DNA of 64,000 nt from Diplonema papillatum (Eukaryota > Euglenozoa > Diplonemea > Diplonemida > Diplonemidae): contig JAPJBO010000319.1 in assembly GCA_030068145.1 (NCBI GenBank), positions 164,495-228,494 of the forward strand, written 5' to 3'. Positions 52,198 through 61,280 of this stretch are shown here, one piece after another. The notes under the pieces were generated by a model. It had not been told where the DNA came from, did not search any database, and saw only the letters and a list, made by a program, of their open reading frames with translations. A program made the position numbers and the translations under genes. The stretch's first letter is position 1. The number at the start of each line of letters is the position of its first letter.

Positions 52198-52264
52198 GAG
52201 GGACAAAATCTGACTTGCCACCTCCTCGCGGTGTCCCCTGGAAACGTGCGGCCAAGGCAAGCAG
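52198..52264 (+). ncRNA. Defective HDV-like ribozyme, copy 5 (P4 deleted)
   Basis: Second-subfamily sequence with P2, P3, L3 TCCTCGC and J4/2 GCCAA intact, but 12 bases of the P4 hairpin are missing (GGAAACGTGCGGCCAAGG). P1 has an A-C mismatch at its second pair. It is probably inactive. The next ~70 bases match those after 49687. Confidence 0.75.
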
Positions 52265-52354
52265 TTCCTTTGCTGTGGGTGAAAGCCCCTAACTTCGTAT
52301 CTGGCCTCCGAGCTGTGCACCTACTCTTCCCAGGCGTAAAAAAGGTCGGCAAGA

Positions 52355-52632
52355 AAGCAGCAGCAGCAGCAAGGCAGCAGCAGCAAGGCAGCAGCAGCAA
52401 GGCAGGCAGCAGTAGACGCAAGGCAGCAGCAGCAAGGCAGCCACGGCAAGGCAGCCGTGGCAAGGCAGCAACGGCAATGCAGCAGCAGAAGCAAGACAGC
52501 AGCGGCAAGGCAGCAGCAGCAAGGCAAGACAGCAGCGGCAAGGCAGGAGCGGCAGCAGGACAGCAGCAGCAAGGCAGCAGCAGCAAGGCAGCAGCGGCAA
52601 GGCAGCAGCAGCAAGGCAGCCAGAGCAAGACA
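52355..52632 (+). repeat. GCAGCAGCAAGGCA-type array
   Basis: Irregular tandem GCAGCAGCAAG/GCAGCGGCAAG units between the defective ribozyme's downstream piece and repeat F copy 2. ORFs through it (Ala/Ser/Lys/Arg/Gln-rich) are composition-driven. Confidence 0.8.
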
Positions 52633-52633
52633 G

Positions 52634-53002
52634 CAGGAACTAGAAGAAGAAAAGAAATTCACAAGATGGTTCGGGTCGGAGTTGTGCTTGAAAAATCTGG
52701 TGTTCGAGAGTTCGTGTGGAAGCAGTCAAGGTATGTGAAGTTCCGAGTCAGCGAAAAGGTTCTGACAGAGCTATGGGTACATATTTTCGTTGATATTTTG
52801 ACCGATGCATCCAACGAAACCGTCACAGGAATTCGAAGCTCCTACGAACGACGTTCTTTCAAGGGTCGCAACTTCGGGAGAACGTGCCCCCCCCATTTCG
52901 ACATGCAACAGTTGCCTATCACGTTTTCGGTGTTCCTTCAGCAAAGTGCTCCTGAGAGGTCGTGAAGTCCAAGAAGCTGGCCATCAAAGGCCCCGGAATT
53001 CT
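52634..53002 (+). repeat. Repeat F, copy 2
   Basis: Near-identical to 51810-52177 with one extra C in the C-run near 52890. It is followed by repeat E copy 2, not by a ribozyme. Confidence 0.8.
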
Positions 53003-53011
53003 GCAAACAAC

Positions 53012-53380
53012 CGGTGCGGTCAAAAACTGCGCCTGTCAGTGGTGTGGTTGTGCCTTTTGCTGTTGTGTTGAACCGAAAAAAACACGGAGAACACCGACCA
53101 GGCACCAGGTAGACGTCTGGAAACAGTACGGCGGTGCATTTTTATTCCCAGGAGACTTGCTCCCAAGAGACTTTCCTTCACTCCAAGCGCCGATTCGCAA
53201 AATGACATGGCCGCTTGGTGAAGGAACTTCTCTTCGGGTGTAAGATCTTCCCCGCGGGTGGACGCGGAGGAAGAGGGTTCTTCTCGTATCCCACGAGAAA
53301 ATTGAAAAGGAACTAGCCCAACACACCCCTAGCCCCATTTGTTTCCCGTACGATGCTCCCAGTTGAAAAAAAAAAAAAAA
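53012..53380 (+). repeat. Poly(A)-ended repeat E, copy 2
   Basis: Same as 51060-51425 but with a 15-A run at the end. It is followed by GACACACAGGACTCC, a short string also found near 61071. Confidence 0.75.
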
Positions 53381-53437
53381 GACACACAGGACTCCAAAAA
53401 AAAAAACAAGCCCGAAAACCCGCAAACCCGCCCGCAA

Positions 53438-54371
53438 ACCCGCAAACCCGCACTCGGTGGCCCTAGCGGGCCCCCTCGTGAATCCCGAACCTTTGAAAGA
53501 AGGCGGCCGTCTTGTCCAGGAAAGGGGGCCTCTCATCTATGGGAGGCCCGACTCGAGCAAGAAGAAGTTGAAACCATTCAAATTGAAACGACAAAAAAGG
53601 TAATAAAAACAACTGGAAGAACATGACACCAAAATAAAAGATGGCGGGATGACGAGGTTCAATGACAGTTGTTTTGGCGCCCACCGGAAACAATGAAGTA
53701 TGCCATTTTTTTTTGCGATTAAGTGAACAGGTGCAGATAGCGGTGTGTGTGCTCAATTTGATGATGGTTTTGACCGATGCATCTGAAGAAACCCTCACAG
53801 GAATTCGAAGTTCAGACGAACGACGTTCTTTCGAAGATCGGAACTTCCCCCCCATTTCGACATCAGGAGAGCGGGTACTCATCGCATTGTTGAGAGCTCC
53901 TTTGGCAAGGTGGCCCTGTGAACTGCAGAAAACTCTTCAAAGGGATCAAGAGTCACACAAAGGATATTCCTCATCATCCTCCGCTTCTAAGTCCAGACGA
54001 TGGCTCATTGCTTGTTTGACATGAGGGACAAAAATCTGACCTGCACCTCCTGGTGGTGTTCCTCGGAAACGCGCTGCAAGCGCGGCAGACGCAGGCAGTC
54101 TTTGTTGTTTATCCAACTGTCTTTGCCTGATGATTGATCAGGATTCTTTGACAGGTTTGGACAGTTTCCTGTTCAGCCAAACAACACCATTCACGTGTCA
54201 CGCTGTTCGTTAATTCTGGTGCCAATCCTTGGCCATTGGCTGTCAACCTGGCACCGTTCTGCAGTCCTTCAAACAAAGGTGCTTTGGAGATTTGCAGTCG
54301 CTCTAGTACCGCTCTTTGGCGCGGTTCGCCGTCATTCAGGCGCGGCTCTTTGGGCATTTTTGGTCATTCTA
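53438..54371 (+). repeat. Segmental repeat A, copy 3
   Basis: Closely matches 43318-44250 over its full length, with scattered substitutions and a short insertion after the TTTCGACATCAGG block. It carries a ribozyme at 54023-54098 and leads into the purine array as copy 1 does. Confidence 0.85.
54023..54098 (+). ncRNA. HDV-like self-cleaving ribozyme, copy 6
   Basis: First-subfamily copy in segmental repeat A copy 3. P1, P2, P3 and P4 are as at 43899. L3 is TCCTGGT (one change) and J4/2 is GCAGA, which still fits CNRA. Confidence 0.8.
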
Positions 54372-55384
54372 GCAGCTCGAGCAGCAGCTAGAGGATAGAA
54401 CAGCTAGAGGGGCAGCAGATAGAGGAGCAGAAGCAGGAGGAAGAGCTACAGCAAGAGGGAAGAAGGAAGATGAGCAGGAGCAAGAAGAGCAGCAGCTCGA
54501 GGAGCAGCAAAGAGGGAAGAAGCAAGATGAGTAGCAGCTAGAGGAGCAGCAGCTAGGATAAAACAGCTAGAGGGGCAACAGAAAGAGGAGCAGAAGCAGG
54601 AGGAAGAGCTGCAGCAAGAGAGAAAGAAGCAAGATGAGCAGCAGCTAGAGGATAGAACAGCTAGAGGGGCAGCAGATAGAGGAGCAGAAGCAGGAGGAAG
54701 AGCTACAGCAAGAGGGAAGAAGGAAGATGAGCAGCAGCTAGAGGATAGAACAGCTAGAGGGGCAGCAGATAGAGGAGCAGAAGCAGGAGGAAGAGCTACA
54801 GCAAGAGGGAAGAAGGAAGATGAGCAGGAGCAAGATGAGCAGCAGCTCGAGGAGCAGCAAAGAGGGAAGAAGCAAGATGAGTAGCAGCTAGAGGAGCAGC
54901 AGCTAGGATAAAACAGCTAGAGGGGCAACAGAAAGAGGAGCAGAAGCAGGAGGAAGAGCTGCAGCAAGAGAGAAAGAAGCAAGATGAGCAGCAGCTAGAG
55001 GATAGAACAGCTAGAGGGGCGGCAGATAGAGGAGCAGAAGCAGGAGGAAGAGCTACAGCAAGAGGGAAGAAGGAAGATGAGCAGCAGCTCGAGGAGCAGC
55101 AGCAAGAAGGAAGCAAGATGAGCAACCACTGGAGGCAAGACAGGAGCAGCTAGAGGAGCAGCAGCTAGAGGAGCCGCAAAGAGGGACGAAGCAAGATGAG
55201 TGCAGCTGGAGGAGCAACAGCTAGAGGGGCAGCAGATAGAGGAGCAGCAGCAGCTGCATCAACAGGGGAATAAGCAAGATGAGCATCAGCTAGGAGGGGC
55301 AGCCAGGGTAACAGCTGGCAGCAGCAGGGGCAGCAGATAGAGAAGCAGAAGATGAGGGGGGAGCGTCAGCAGGAGTCAGGAAGC
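54371..55384 (+). repeat. Purine-rich minisatellite B, copy 3
   Basis: Same family as 44247 and 47640. The last ~900 bases are nearly identical to 48060-48964. Confidence 0.85.
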
Positions 55385-55411
55385 AGAAACAAACACATAC
55401 CATTGCCCAAG

Positions 55412-56104
55412 CACCAACAGCACCAACAGCACCAACAGCACCAACAGCACCAACAGCACCAACAGCACCAACAGCACCAACAGCACCAACAGCACCAACA
55501 GCACCAACAGCACCAACAGCACCAACAGCACCAACAGCACCAACAGCACCAACAGCACCAACAGCACCAACAGCACCAACAGCACCTACAGCACCTACAG
55601 CACCTACAGCAGCAACAGCAGCAACAGCAGCAACAGCAGCAACAGCATCAACAGCATCAACAGCATCAACAGCATCAACAGCATCAACAGCATCAACAGC
55701 ATCAACAGCACCAACAGCACCAACAGCACCAACAGCACCAACAGCACCAACAGCACCAACAGCACCAACAGCACCAACAGCACCTACAGCACCTACAGCA
55801 CCTACAGCAGCAACAGCAGCAACAGCAGCAACAGCAGCAACAGCATCAACAGCATCAACAGCATCAACAGCATCAACAGCATCAACAGCAGCACCAACAG
55901 CACCAACAGCACCAACAGCACCAACAGCACCAACAGCACCAACAGCACCAACAGCACCTACAGCACCTACAGCACCTACAGCAGCAACAGCAGCAACAGC
56001 AGCAACAGCATCAACAGCATCAACAGCATCAACAGCATCAACAGCATCAACAGCATCAACAGCATCAACAGCATCAACAGCATCAACAGCATCAACAGCA
56101 TCAA
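55412..56104 (+). repeat. CAACAGCAN nonamer array C, copy 3
   Basis: The longest of the three. The block order CAC, CTA-containing spacer, CAG, CAT repeats about three times as a higher-order unit. A 290-codon His/Gln frame from 55352 with the shared leader runs through it to 56224. It is the only copy with an uninterrupted frame into the flank, and I do not regard it as a proven gene. Confidence 0.85.
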
Positions 56105-56255
56105 CCTACAACAAACAGTGGCAGAACAAAAGGTGTGTTGTTTGCATTGCACTTAGGGTCCAGCTTGCTGCACAAGAAGTCAACAAAGAAACGCAAAGCA
56201 ATAGATGAAGCAATGAATCGATGAAGCGATGCGCAAAAGGGGGAAGCCACAAGAG

Positions 56256-56411
56256 TGTGAGTACAGTATGTCGAATTCTTCCTTTAATTTTTTAATTCCC
56301 AAATCGGGGGGCACTTGGACTGCCCCTGGATTCTTCAAAGCAGTACCTGTAAGTGAGGTGGTGCTGTGCACAAAAACGTTACAAACCTGTGCTGCAAACC
56401 CGACCAATCCT
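56256..56411 (+). repeat. Repeat segment H, copy 2
   Basis: Matches 50428-50585, but the 3' boundary is followed by GACACCTGGACTG instead of a ribozyme. Confidence 0.8.
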
Positions 56412-56699
56412 GACACCTGGACTGTTATAGGCTATTTCACGGATTTCTGTAGGGGACCCTATTGAATTTTTTTTTTTGAGTTTTATAAAAATTTTCGACC
56501 CGCAAACCCGCACTCGGTTGCCCTGCGGGCCCCCTCGTGTATTGGATTGATTCTCAGTGTGTTTCAGCCTTCCTTCTAGAAACAGCCTCTTTGTGAAGAG
56601 GCCGACTCGAAAGAGAGCGAAAAACGCAACAAAAACAGGAAAATTTAGTACCAAAAAAGTACGTGCGCTCGGCTAAGGCCGGCGCGTGGCGAGACTGGA
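56412..56699. other. Repeat-junction region before the 16-bp satellite
   Basis: Contains the GGGACCCTATTGAATTTTT block shared with 51557 and a CCCGCACTCGGTTGCCCTGC motif. No gene. Confidence 0.5.
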
Positions 56700-57736
56700 G
56701 GCAGCAGTTAAAGTTCGGGGAACAGCAAAGTTCGGGCGAAGCTAAGTTCGGGCAATGCTAAGTTCTGGTGAAGCAAAGTTCGGGTGAAGCTAAGTTCGGG
56801 CGAAACAAAGTTCGGGCGAAGCAAAGTTCGGGCGAAGCTAAGTTCGGGTGAGCAAAGTTCTGGTGAAGCAAAGTTCGGGCGAAGGTGAAGCTAAGTTCGG
56901 GCGAAACAAAGTCCGGGCGAAGCTAAGTTCTGGGTGAAGCAAAGTTCGGACGTTCTGGTGAAGCTAAGATCGGGCGAAACAAAGTTCGGCGAAGCTAAGT
57001 TCGGGTGAAGCAAAGTTCGGGCGAAGCTAAGTTCGGGTGAAGCAAAGTTCTGGTGAAGCTAAGTTCGGGCGAAACAAAGTTCGGGCGAAGCAAAGTTCTG
57101 GGCGAAGCTAAGTTCGGATGAAGCAAAGTTCTGGTGAAGCAAAGTTCGGGCGAAACAAAGTTCTGGGGGAAGCAAAGTTCGGGCGAAGCAAAGTTCGGGC
57201 GAAGCTAAGTTCTGGTGAAGCAAAGTTCGGGCGAAGCAAAGTTCGGGTCAAGCTAAGTTCGGGCGAAACAAAGTGCGGGCGAAGCTAAGTTCTGGGGAAG
57301 CAAAGTTCGGATGAAGCAAAGTTCTGGTGAAGCAAAGTTCGGGCGAAACAAAGTTCTGGGGGAAGCAAAGTTCGGGCGAAGCAAAGTTCGGGCGAAGCTA
57401 AGTTCTGGGTGAAGCAAAGTTCGGGCGAAGCTAAGTTCGGGTCAAGCAAAGTTCGGGCGAAGCAAAGTTCGGGCGAAGCAAAGTTCGGGGGGAAGCAAAG
57501 TTCGGGTGAAGCTAAGTTCGGGCGAAGCAAAGTTCTGGTGAAGCAAAGTTCGGGCGAAGCAAAGTTCGGGTCAAGCTAAGTTCGGGCGAAACAAAGTCCG
57601 GGCGAAGCTAAGTTCTGGGGGAAGCAAAGTTCGGGTGAAGCAAAGTTCTGGTGTAGCTAAGATCGGGCGAAACTAAGTTCGGGTGAAGCTAAGTTCGGGT
57701 TCTGTGAAGCTAAGTTCGGGTGAAGCAAAGTTCTGG
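56700..57736. repeat. 16-bp satellite, block 1
   Basis: About 60 tandem variants of GAAGCAAAGTTCGGGC. Common variants are CAAAG/CTAAG and TTCGGGC/TTCTGGT/TTCGGGT. The 16-bp period is not a multiple of three, so ORFs across it are by-products. Confidence 0.9.
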
Positions 57737-57947
57737 TGAACATTGCATGTTCATAGGACCTCCAGTCTCGAAAAATTCTCAAAAACTTCAAACCGAAAAA
57801 AACACTTCGCGCGGGGATCGAACCGCGGACCTGTGGGTCCGGAGACCGTCGCACTGTTGAAGTGGACCATACAGGCATGAAATCCGAAAAACGGAAAAAG
57901 CCAGCTCCGCGCTATTATCTAGTTCAAAAACAGTACATTTTTAAAAG
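57737..57947 (-). mobile_element. tRNA-like/SINE-like insert, copy 1
   Basis: A 211-bp unit interrupts the satellite and recurs at 58689-58893. On the minus strand its centre (57876 to 57803) carries GGTTCGATCCC, a match to the Pol III B box/T-arm. A run of seven T follows (57802-57796), the usual Pol III terminator. The 5' and 3' ends of the tRNA-like body do not form a 7-bp acceptor stem. It is therefore not a functional tRNA but could be a tRNA-derived SINE or decayed tRNA. Confidence 0.5.
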
Positions 57948-58688
57948 CGGGGAACAGCAAAGTTCGGGCGAAGCGAAGTTCGGGCAATGCTAAGTTCTGG
58001 TGAAGCAAAGTTCGGGTGAAGCTAAGTTCGGGCGAAGCAAAGTTCGGGCGAAACAAAGTCCGGGCGAAGCTAAGTTCTGGGTGAAGCAAAGTTCGGACGT
58101 TCTGGTGAAGCTAAGATCGGGCGAAAAAGTTCGGCGAAGCTAAGTTCGGGTGAAGCAAAGTTCGGGCGAAGCTAAGTTCTGGTGAAGCAAAGTTCGGGCG
58201 AAGCAAAGTTCGGGTCAAGCTAAGTTCGGGCGAAACAAAGTGCGGGCGAAGCTAAGTTCTGGGGGAAGCGAAGTTCGGATGAAGCAAAGTTCTGGTGAAG
58301 CAAAGTTCTGGTGAAGCAAAGTTCGGGCGAAGCAAAGTTCGGGTCAAGCTAAGTTCGGGCGAAACAAAGTCCGGGCGAAGCTAAGTTCTGGGGGAAGCAA
58401 AGTTCGGGTGAAGCAAAGTTCTGGTGAAGCTAAGATCGGGCGAAACAAAGTTCGGGCGAAGCTAAGTTCGGGTGAAGCTAAGTTCGGGTGAAGCAAAGTT
58501 CTGGTGAAGCAAAGTTCGGGCGAAGCAAAGTTCGGGTCAAGCTAAGTTCGGGCGAAACAAAGTCCGGGCGAAGCTAAGTTCTGGGGGAAGCAAAGTTCGG
58601 GTGAAGCATGAAGCTAAGATCGGGCGAAACAAAGTTCGGGCGAAGCTAAGTTCGGGTGAAGCTAAGTTCGGGTGAAGCAAAGTTCTGG
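57948..58688. repeat. 16-bp satellite, block 2
   Basis: About 45 copies of the same GAAGCAAAGTTCGGGC family. Longer stretches match block 1, for example GTTCGGACGTTCTGGTGAAG, so the satellite-plus-insert forms a higher-order repeat of roughly 950 bp. Confidence 0.9.
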
Positions 58689-58893
58689 TGAACATTGCAT
58701 GTTCATAGGACTCCAGTCTCGAAAAATTCTCAAAAATTTCAAACCGAAAAAAACACTTCGCGCGGGGATCGAACCGCGGACCTGTGGGTCCGGAGACCGT
58801 CGCACTGTTGAAGTGGACCATACAGGCATGAAATCCGAAAAACGAAAAAAGCCAGCTCCGCGCTATTATCTAGTACAAAACAGTACAGTAAGT
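58689..58893 (-). mobile_element. tRNA-like/SINE-like insert, copy 2
   Basis: Nearly identical to copy 1, with B-box GGTTCGATCCC on the minus strand inside 58754-58827 and the T7 run at 58753-58747. A fragment of the same unit (CATTGCATGTTCATAGGACC) follows at 58926-58967. Confidence 0.5.
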
Positions 58894-59240
58894 AAAAGTG
58901 GGGTTGGCTCGAATAGAGGCTATTCACATTGCATGTTCATAGGACCTCCAGTCTCGAACAAGTTCACAATGTATAGCGACAATGTCGGACGAATTTGGTG
59001 ATCCGAAAAGCTGGTCTTTGAAGTTTCGCGCGAAACCAACCAAGGTATGCCTCATCGAAGAGGTTCTGGGAGAGCTATGGGTACCCGTTTTCTCGAATTT
59101 TTGACCAATTCATCCAAAGAAACCCTCACAGGAATTCGTAGCTCATACGAACAGTGTTCTTTCGCCGGTCGGAACTTCGGAAGTACAAGCCCCCCCCCTT
59201 TTGAAAGGGAGAAGGTCTCTTATCATGCGTTTCTTTACAT

Positions 59241-59316
59241 GAGGGACAAGAATCTGACCTGCACCTCCTCGTGGTGTCCCTCGGAAACGTGCTGAACGCG
59301 CGGCCGACGCAGGCAG
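59241..59316 (+). ncRNA. HDV-like self-cleaving ribozyme, copy 7
   Basis: P1 GAGGGAC/GTCCCTC has seven Watson-Crick pairs. P2 is CTGACCTGC/GCAGGCAG, P3 ACC/GGT with loop TCCTCGT, then GG. P4 is CGTGC-TGAAC-GCGCG, with base changes relative to copies 1-2 that keep pairing. J4/2 is GCCGA. This is the best-formed copy by eye. Confidence 0.87.
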
Positions 59317-60536
59317 TCTTTGATATTGTTTCCCCAGTTGGTTGGTCAACAATGACCGTGTGTTTGGTTGATTGGAAAAGCTCTTCTTGCGGAAACCGTC
59401 AAAGCATGCGGATTTGCGAGTCATTGAAGAGGTTTTGGGAGAGCTATGGGTACCCGTTTTCTTCCGTTTTTGACCGATTCATCCAAAGAAGCCCTCACAG
59501 GAATTCGAAGCTCAGACAAACGTCATTCTTTGAAGGGTCGGAACTTCGGGGAACAAGCCCCCCCGAATTCGACATCAGGAGAAGGTCGCGTGTTGCCGTT
59601 TTTGACGTTCCTCGAACAAGATGGCCCTTAAAGTCCAGGAAGTGAAGAAGACTGGCCTCCGGAGGCCCAGGGGTTATCAATGAGTGGTTCTGCGGGTCTC
59701 GTGTGGAAACAATCTGGGTATGCGGATTTGCGAGTCATTGAAGAAGTTGTGAGAAAGCTATGGGTACCCGTTTTCTTCCATTTTAGACCGATGCATCCAA
59801 AGAAGCCCTCACAGGAATTCTTAGCTCAGACAAACGTCATTCTTTTAAGGTCGGAACTTCGGGGAATTCGACATCAGGAGAAGGTCGCGGATTGCCGTTT
59901 TTGACGTTCCTTGAACAAGATGGCCCCTAAAGACCAGGAAGTGAAGAAGACTGGCCTCCGGAGGCCCAGGGGTTATTGATGAGTGGTTCTGCGGGTCTCG
60001 TGTGGAAACAATCAGCGTCATGCGGATTTTCTAGTCATTGAAGAGGTTGTGAGAGAGCTATGGGTACCCATTTTCTTCCATTTTTGACCGATTCATCCAA
60101 AGAAGCCCTCACAGGAATTCGAAGCTCAGACGAACGATGTTCTTTCGAGGGTCGGAACTTCGGGGAAGAAGCCCCTCCGAATTCAAGAACAGGAGAAAGT
60201 CGCGTATTGCCGTTTTTGGCGTTCCTTGAACAAGATGGCCCCTAAAGACCAGGAAGTGAAGAAGACTGGCCTCCGGGGCCAAGGGTTATTGATGAGTGGT
60301 TCTGCGGGTCTCGTGTGGAAACTATCTGGGTATGTGGAGTTGTGAGTCATTGAAGAGGTTATGAGAGAGCTATGGGTACCCGTTTTCTTCCATTTCGGAC
60401 CGATGCATCCAAAGAAACCCCCACAGGAATTCGATGCTCATGCGAACAGTGTTATTTCGATGGTCAGAACTTCGGAAGTACAAGCCCCCCTTTTTGAAAG
60501 CGAGAAGGTCTCATATCTCGTGTTTCCTTACTACAT

Positions 60537-60612
60537 GAGGGACAAGAATCTGACCTGCACCTCCTCGTGGTGTCCCTCGGAAACATGCTCAACGCGCTGC
60601 CGATGCAGGCAG
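60537..60612 (+). ncRNA. HDV-like ribozyme, copy 8 (weakened P4)
   Basis: P1 GAGGGAC/GTCCCTC, L3 TCCTCGT and J4/2 CCGA are intact. P2 gains an A-T pair (CTGACCTGCA with TGCAGGCAG). P4 (CATGC-TCAAC-GCGCT) keeps only about three pairs, so activity may be reduced. Confidence 0.8.
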
Positions 60613-60740
60613 TCTTAGATGTTGTTTCCCCAATTGGTTGGTCAACAATGACCGTGTGTTTGGTTGATTGGAAAAGCTCGTCTTGCTTTGGGCGTTCCTC
60701 ACAACCGGCCGAAAAAACTTTGTCTCACAACATTGTATGT

Positions 60741-61280
60741 GGCCAACTGTAGTGGAAACAAAACAGGGGGAAGCAAACCTTTCGAGGTCTGTGTGTTCAA
60801 AGTTCTGATGGTCCTTAATCGGTGGAAGTTTTGGGCAGATTAGAGACAGACAAAGCACATGCATAGCAACAATCTTTGGCATGGGATGTGATTCTTGAAC
60901 TTTCCTCCTCAAATTTGCGGTTTTTGGAAACTTTTTGAAATAGCCAGGAAAGCGAAAGCAGAAAACAGCAGCCAAAATCAGCAGCAGAGACCAGCAGCAG
61001 CTCCAAGAGGGCCCCAGCAAGACCAAGAGAATGCCTTGACAGGATTCCTTGGTTGAAGAAAGAGAATGTAGACACACAGGACTCCAACACTATCCATTTG
61101 CTTCCCGTTCTGCGCCGTTCCTTCTGGAGTCCTGTGTTTGCCCCGCCTGAAATTGCAAAAGTGGGATGCCAAGCCCGAAAAAGCAGAAGCCAAAGGTTTA
61201 AGGAAAAGAGGGTTGGGGTGAGAGCAGAACCGGAAATGGCAGGTCCAGGGGACCAACGCGCTGCAAACCCGACCAAACCT
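60741..61280. other. Apparently single-copy spacer; no supported gene
   Basis: Does not repeat elsewhere in the window except for short strings (GACACACAGGACTCCAA at about 61070, and GCTGCAAACCCGACCAAACC at its right end, shared with segment H). No coding motif. Confidence 0.5.

Larger units (their letters stand above)
59040..60740 (+). repeat. Five ~300-370-bp tandem units related to repeat F
   Basis: GAGAGCTATGGGTACCCGTT-type blocks recur near 59060, 59430, 59745, 60050 and 60365, each followed by GACCGAT(T/G)CATCCAAAGAA and CTCACAGGAATTCGAAGCTC. Units 1 and 5 carry a ribozyme at the same offset; units 2-4 instead carry the ...GGCCTCCGGAGGCCCAGGGG tail. A peptide L-T-D-S-S-K-E-A-L-T-G-I-R-S-S is kept in frame in most units, but the next stretch varies freely. 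Confidence 0.8.

Noticed and set aside
43344..53882. Antisense ORF (starting M-F-P-V-G-A-K-T-T) present in all three A repeats
   Set aside because: Its presence follows from DNA duplication; there are no recognisable motifs, and the C-terminal extension differs between copies.
57803..57876. Functional tRNA gene on the minus strand
   Set aside because: B box and terminator fit, but the acceptor ends do not pair and no proper 5-bp anticodon stem with a 7-base loop can be drawn.
56700..58688. CRISPR array
   Set aside because: Repeats are contiguous 16-bp units without unique spacers, and the DNA is eukaryotic.
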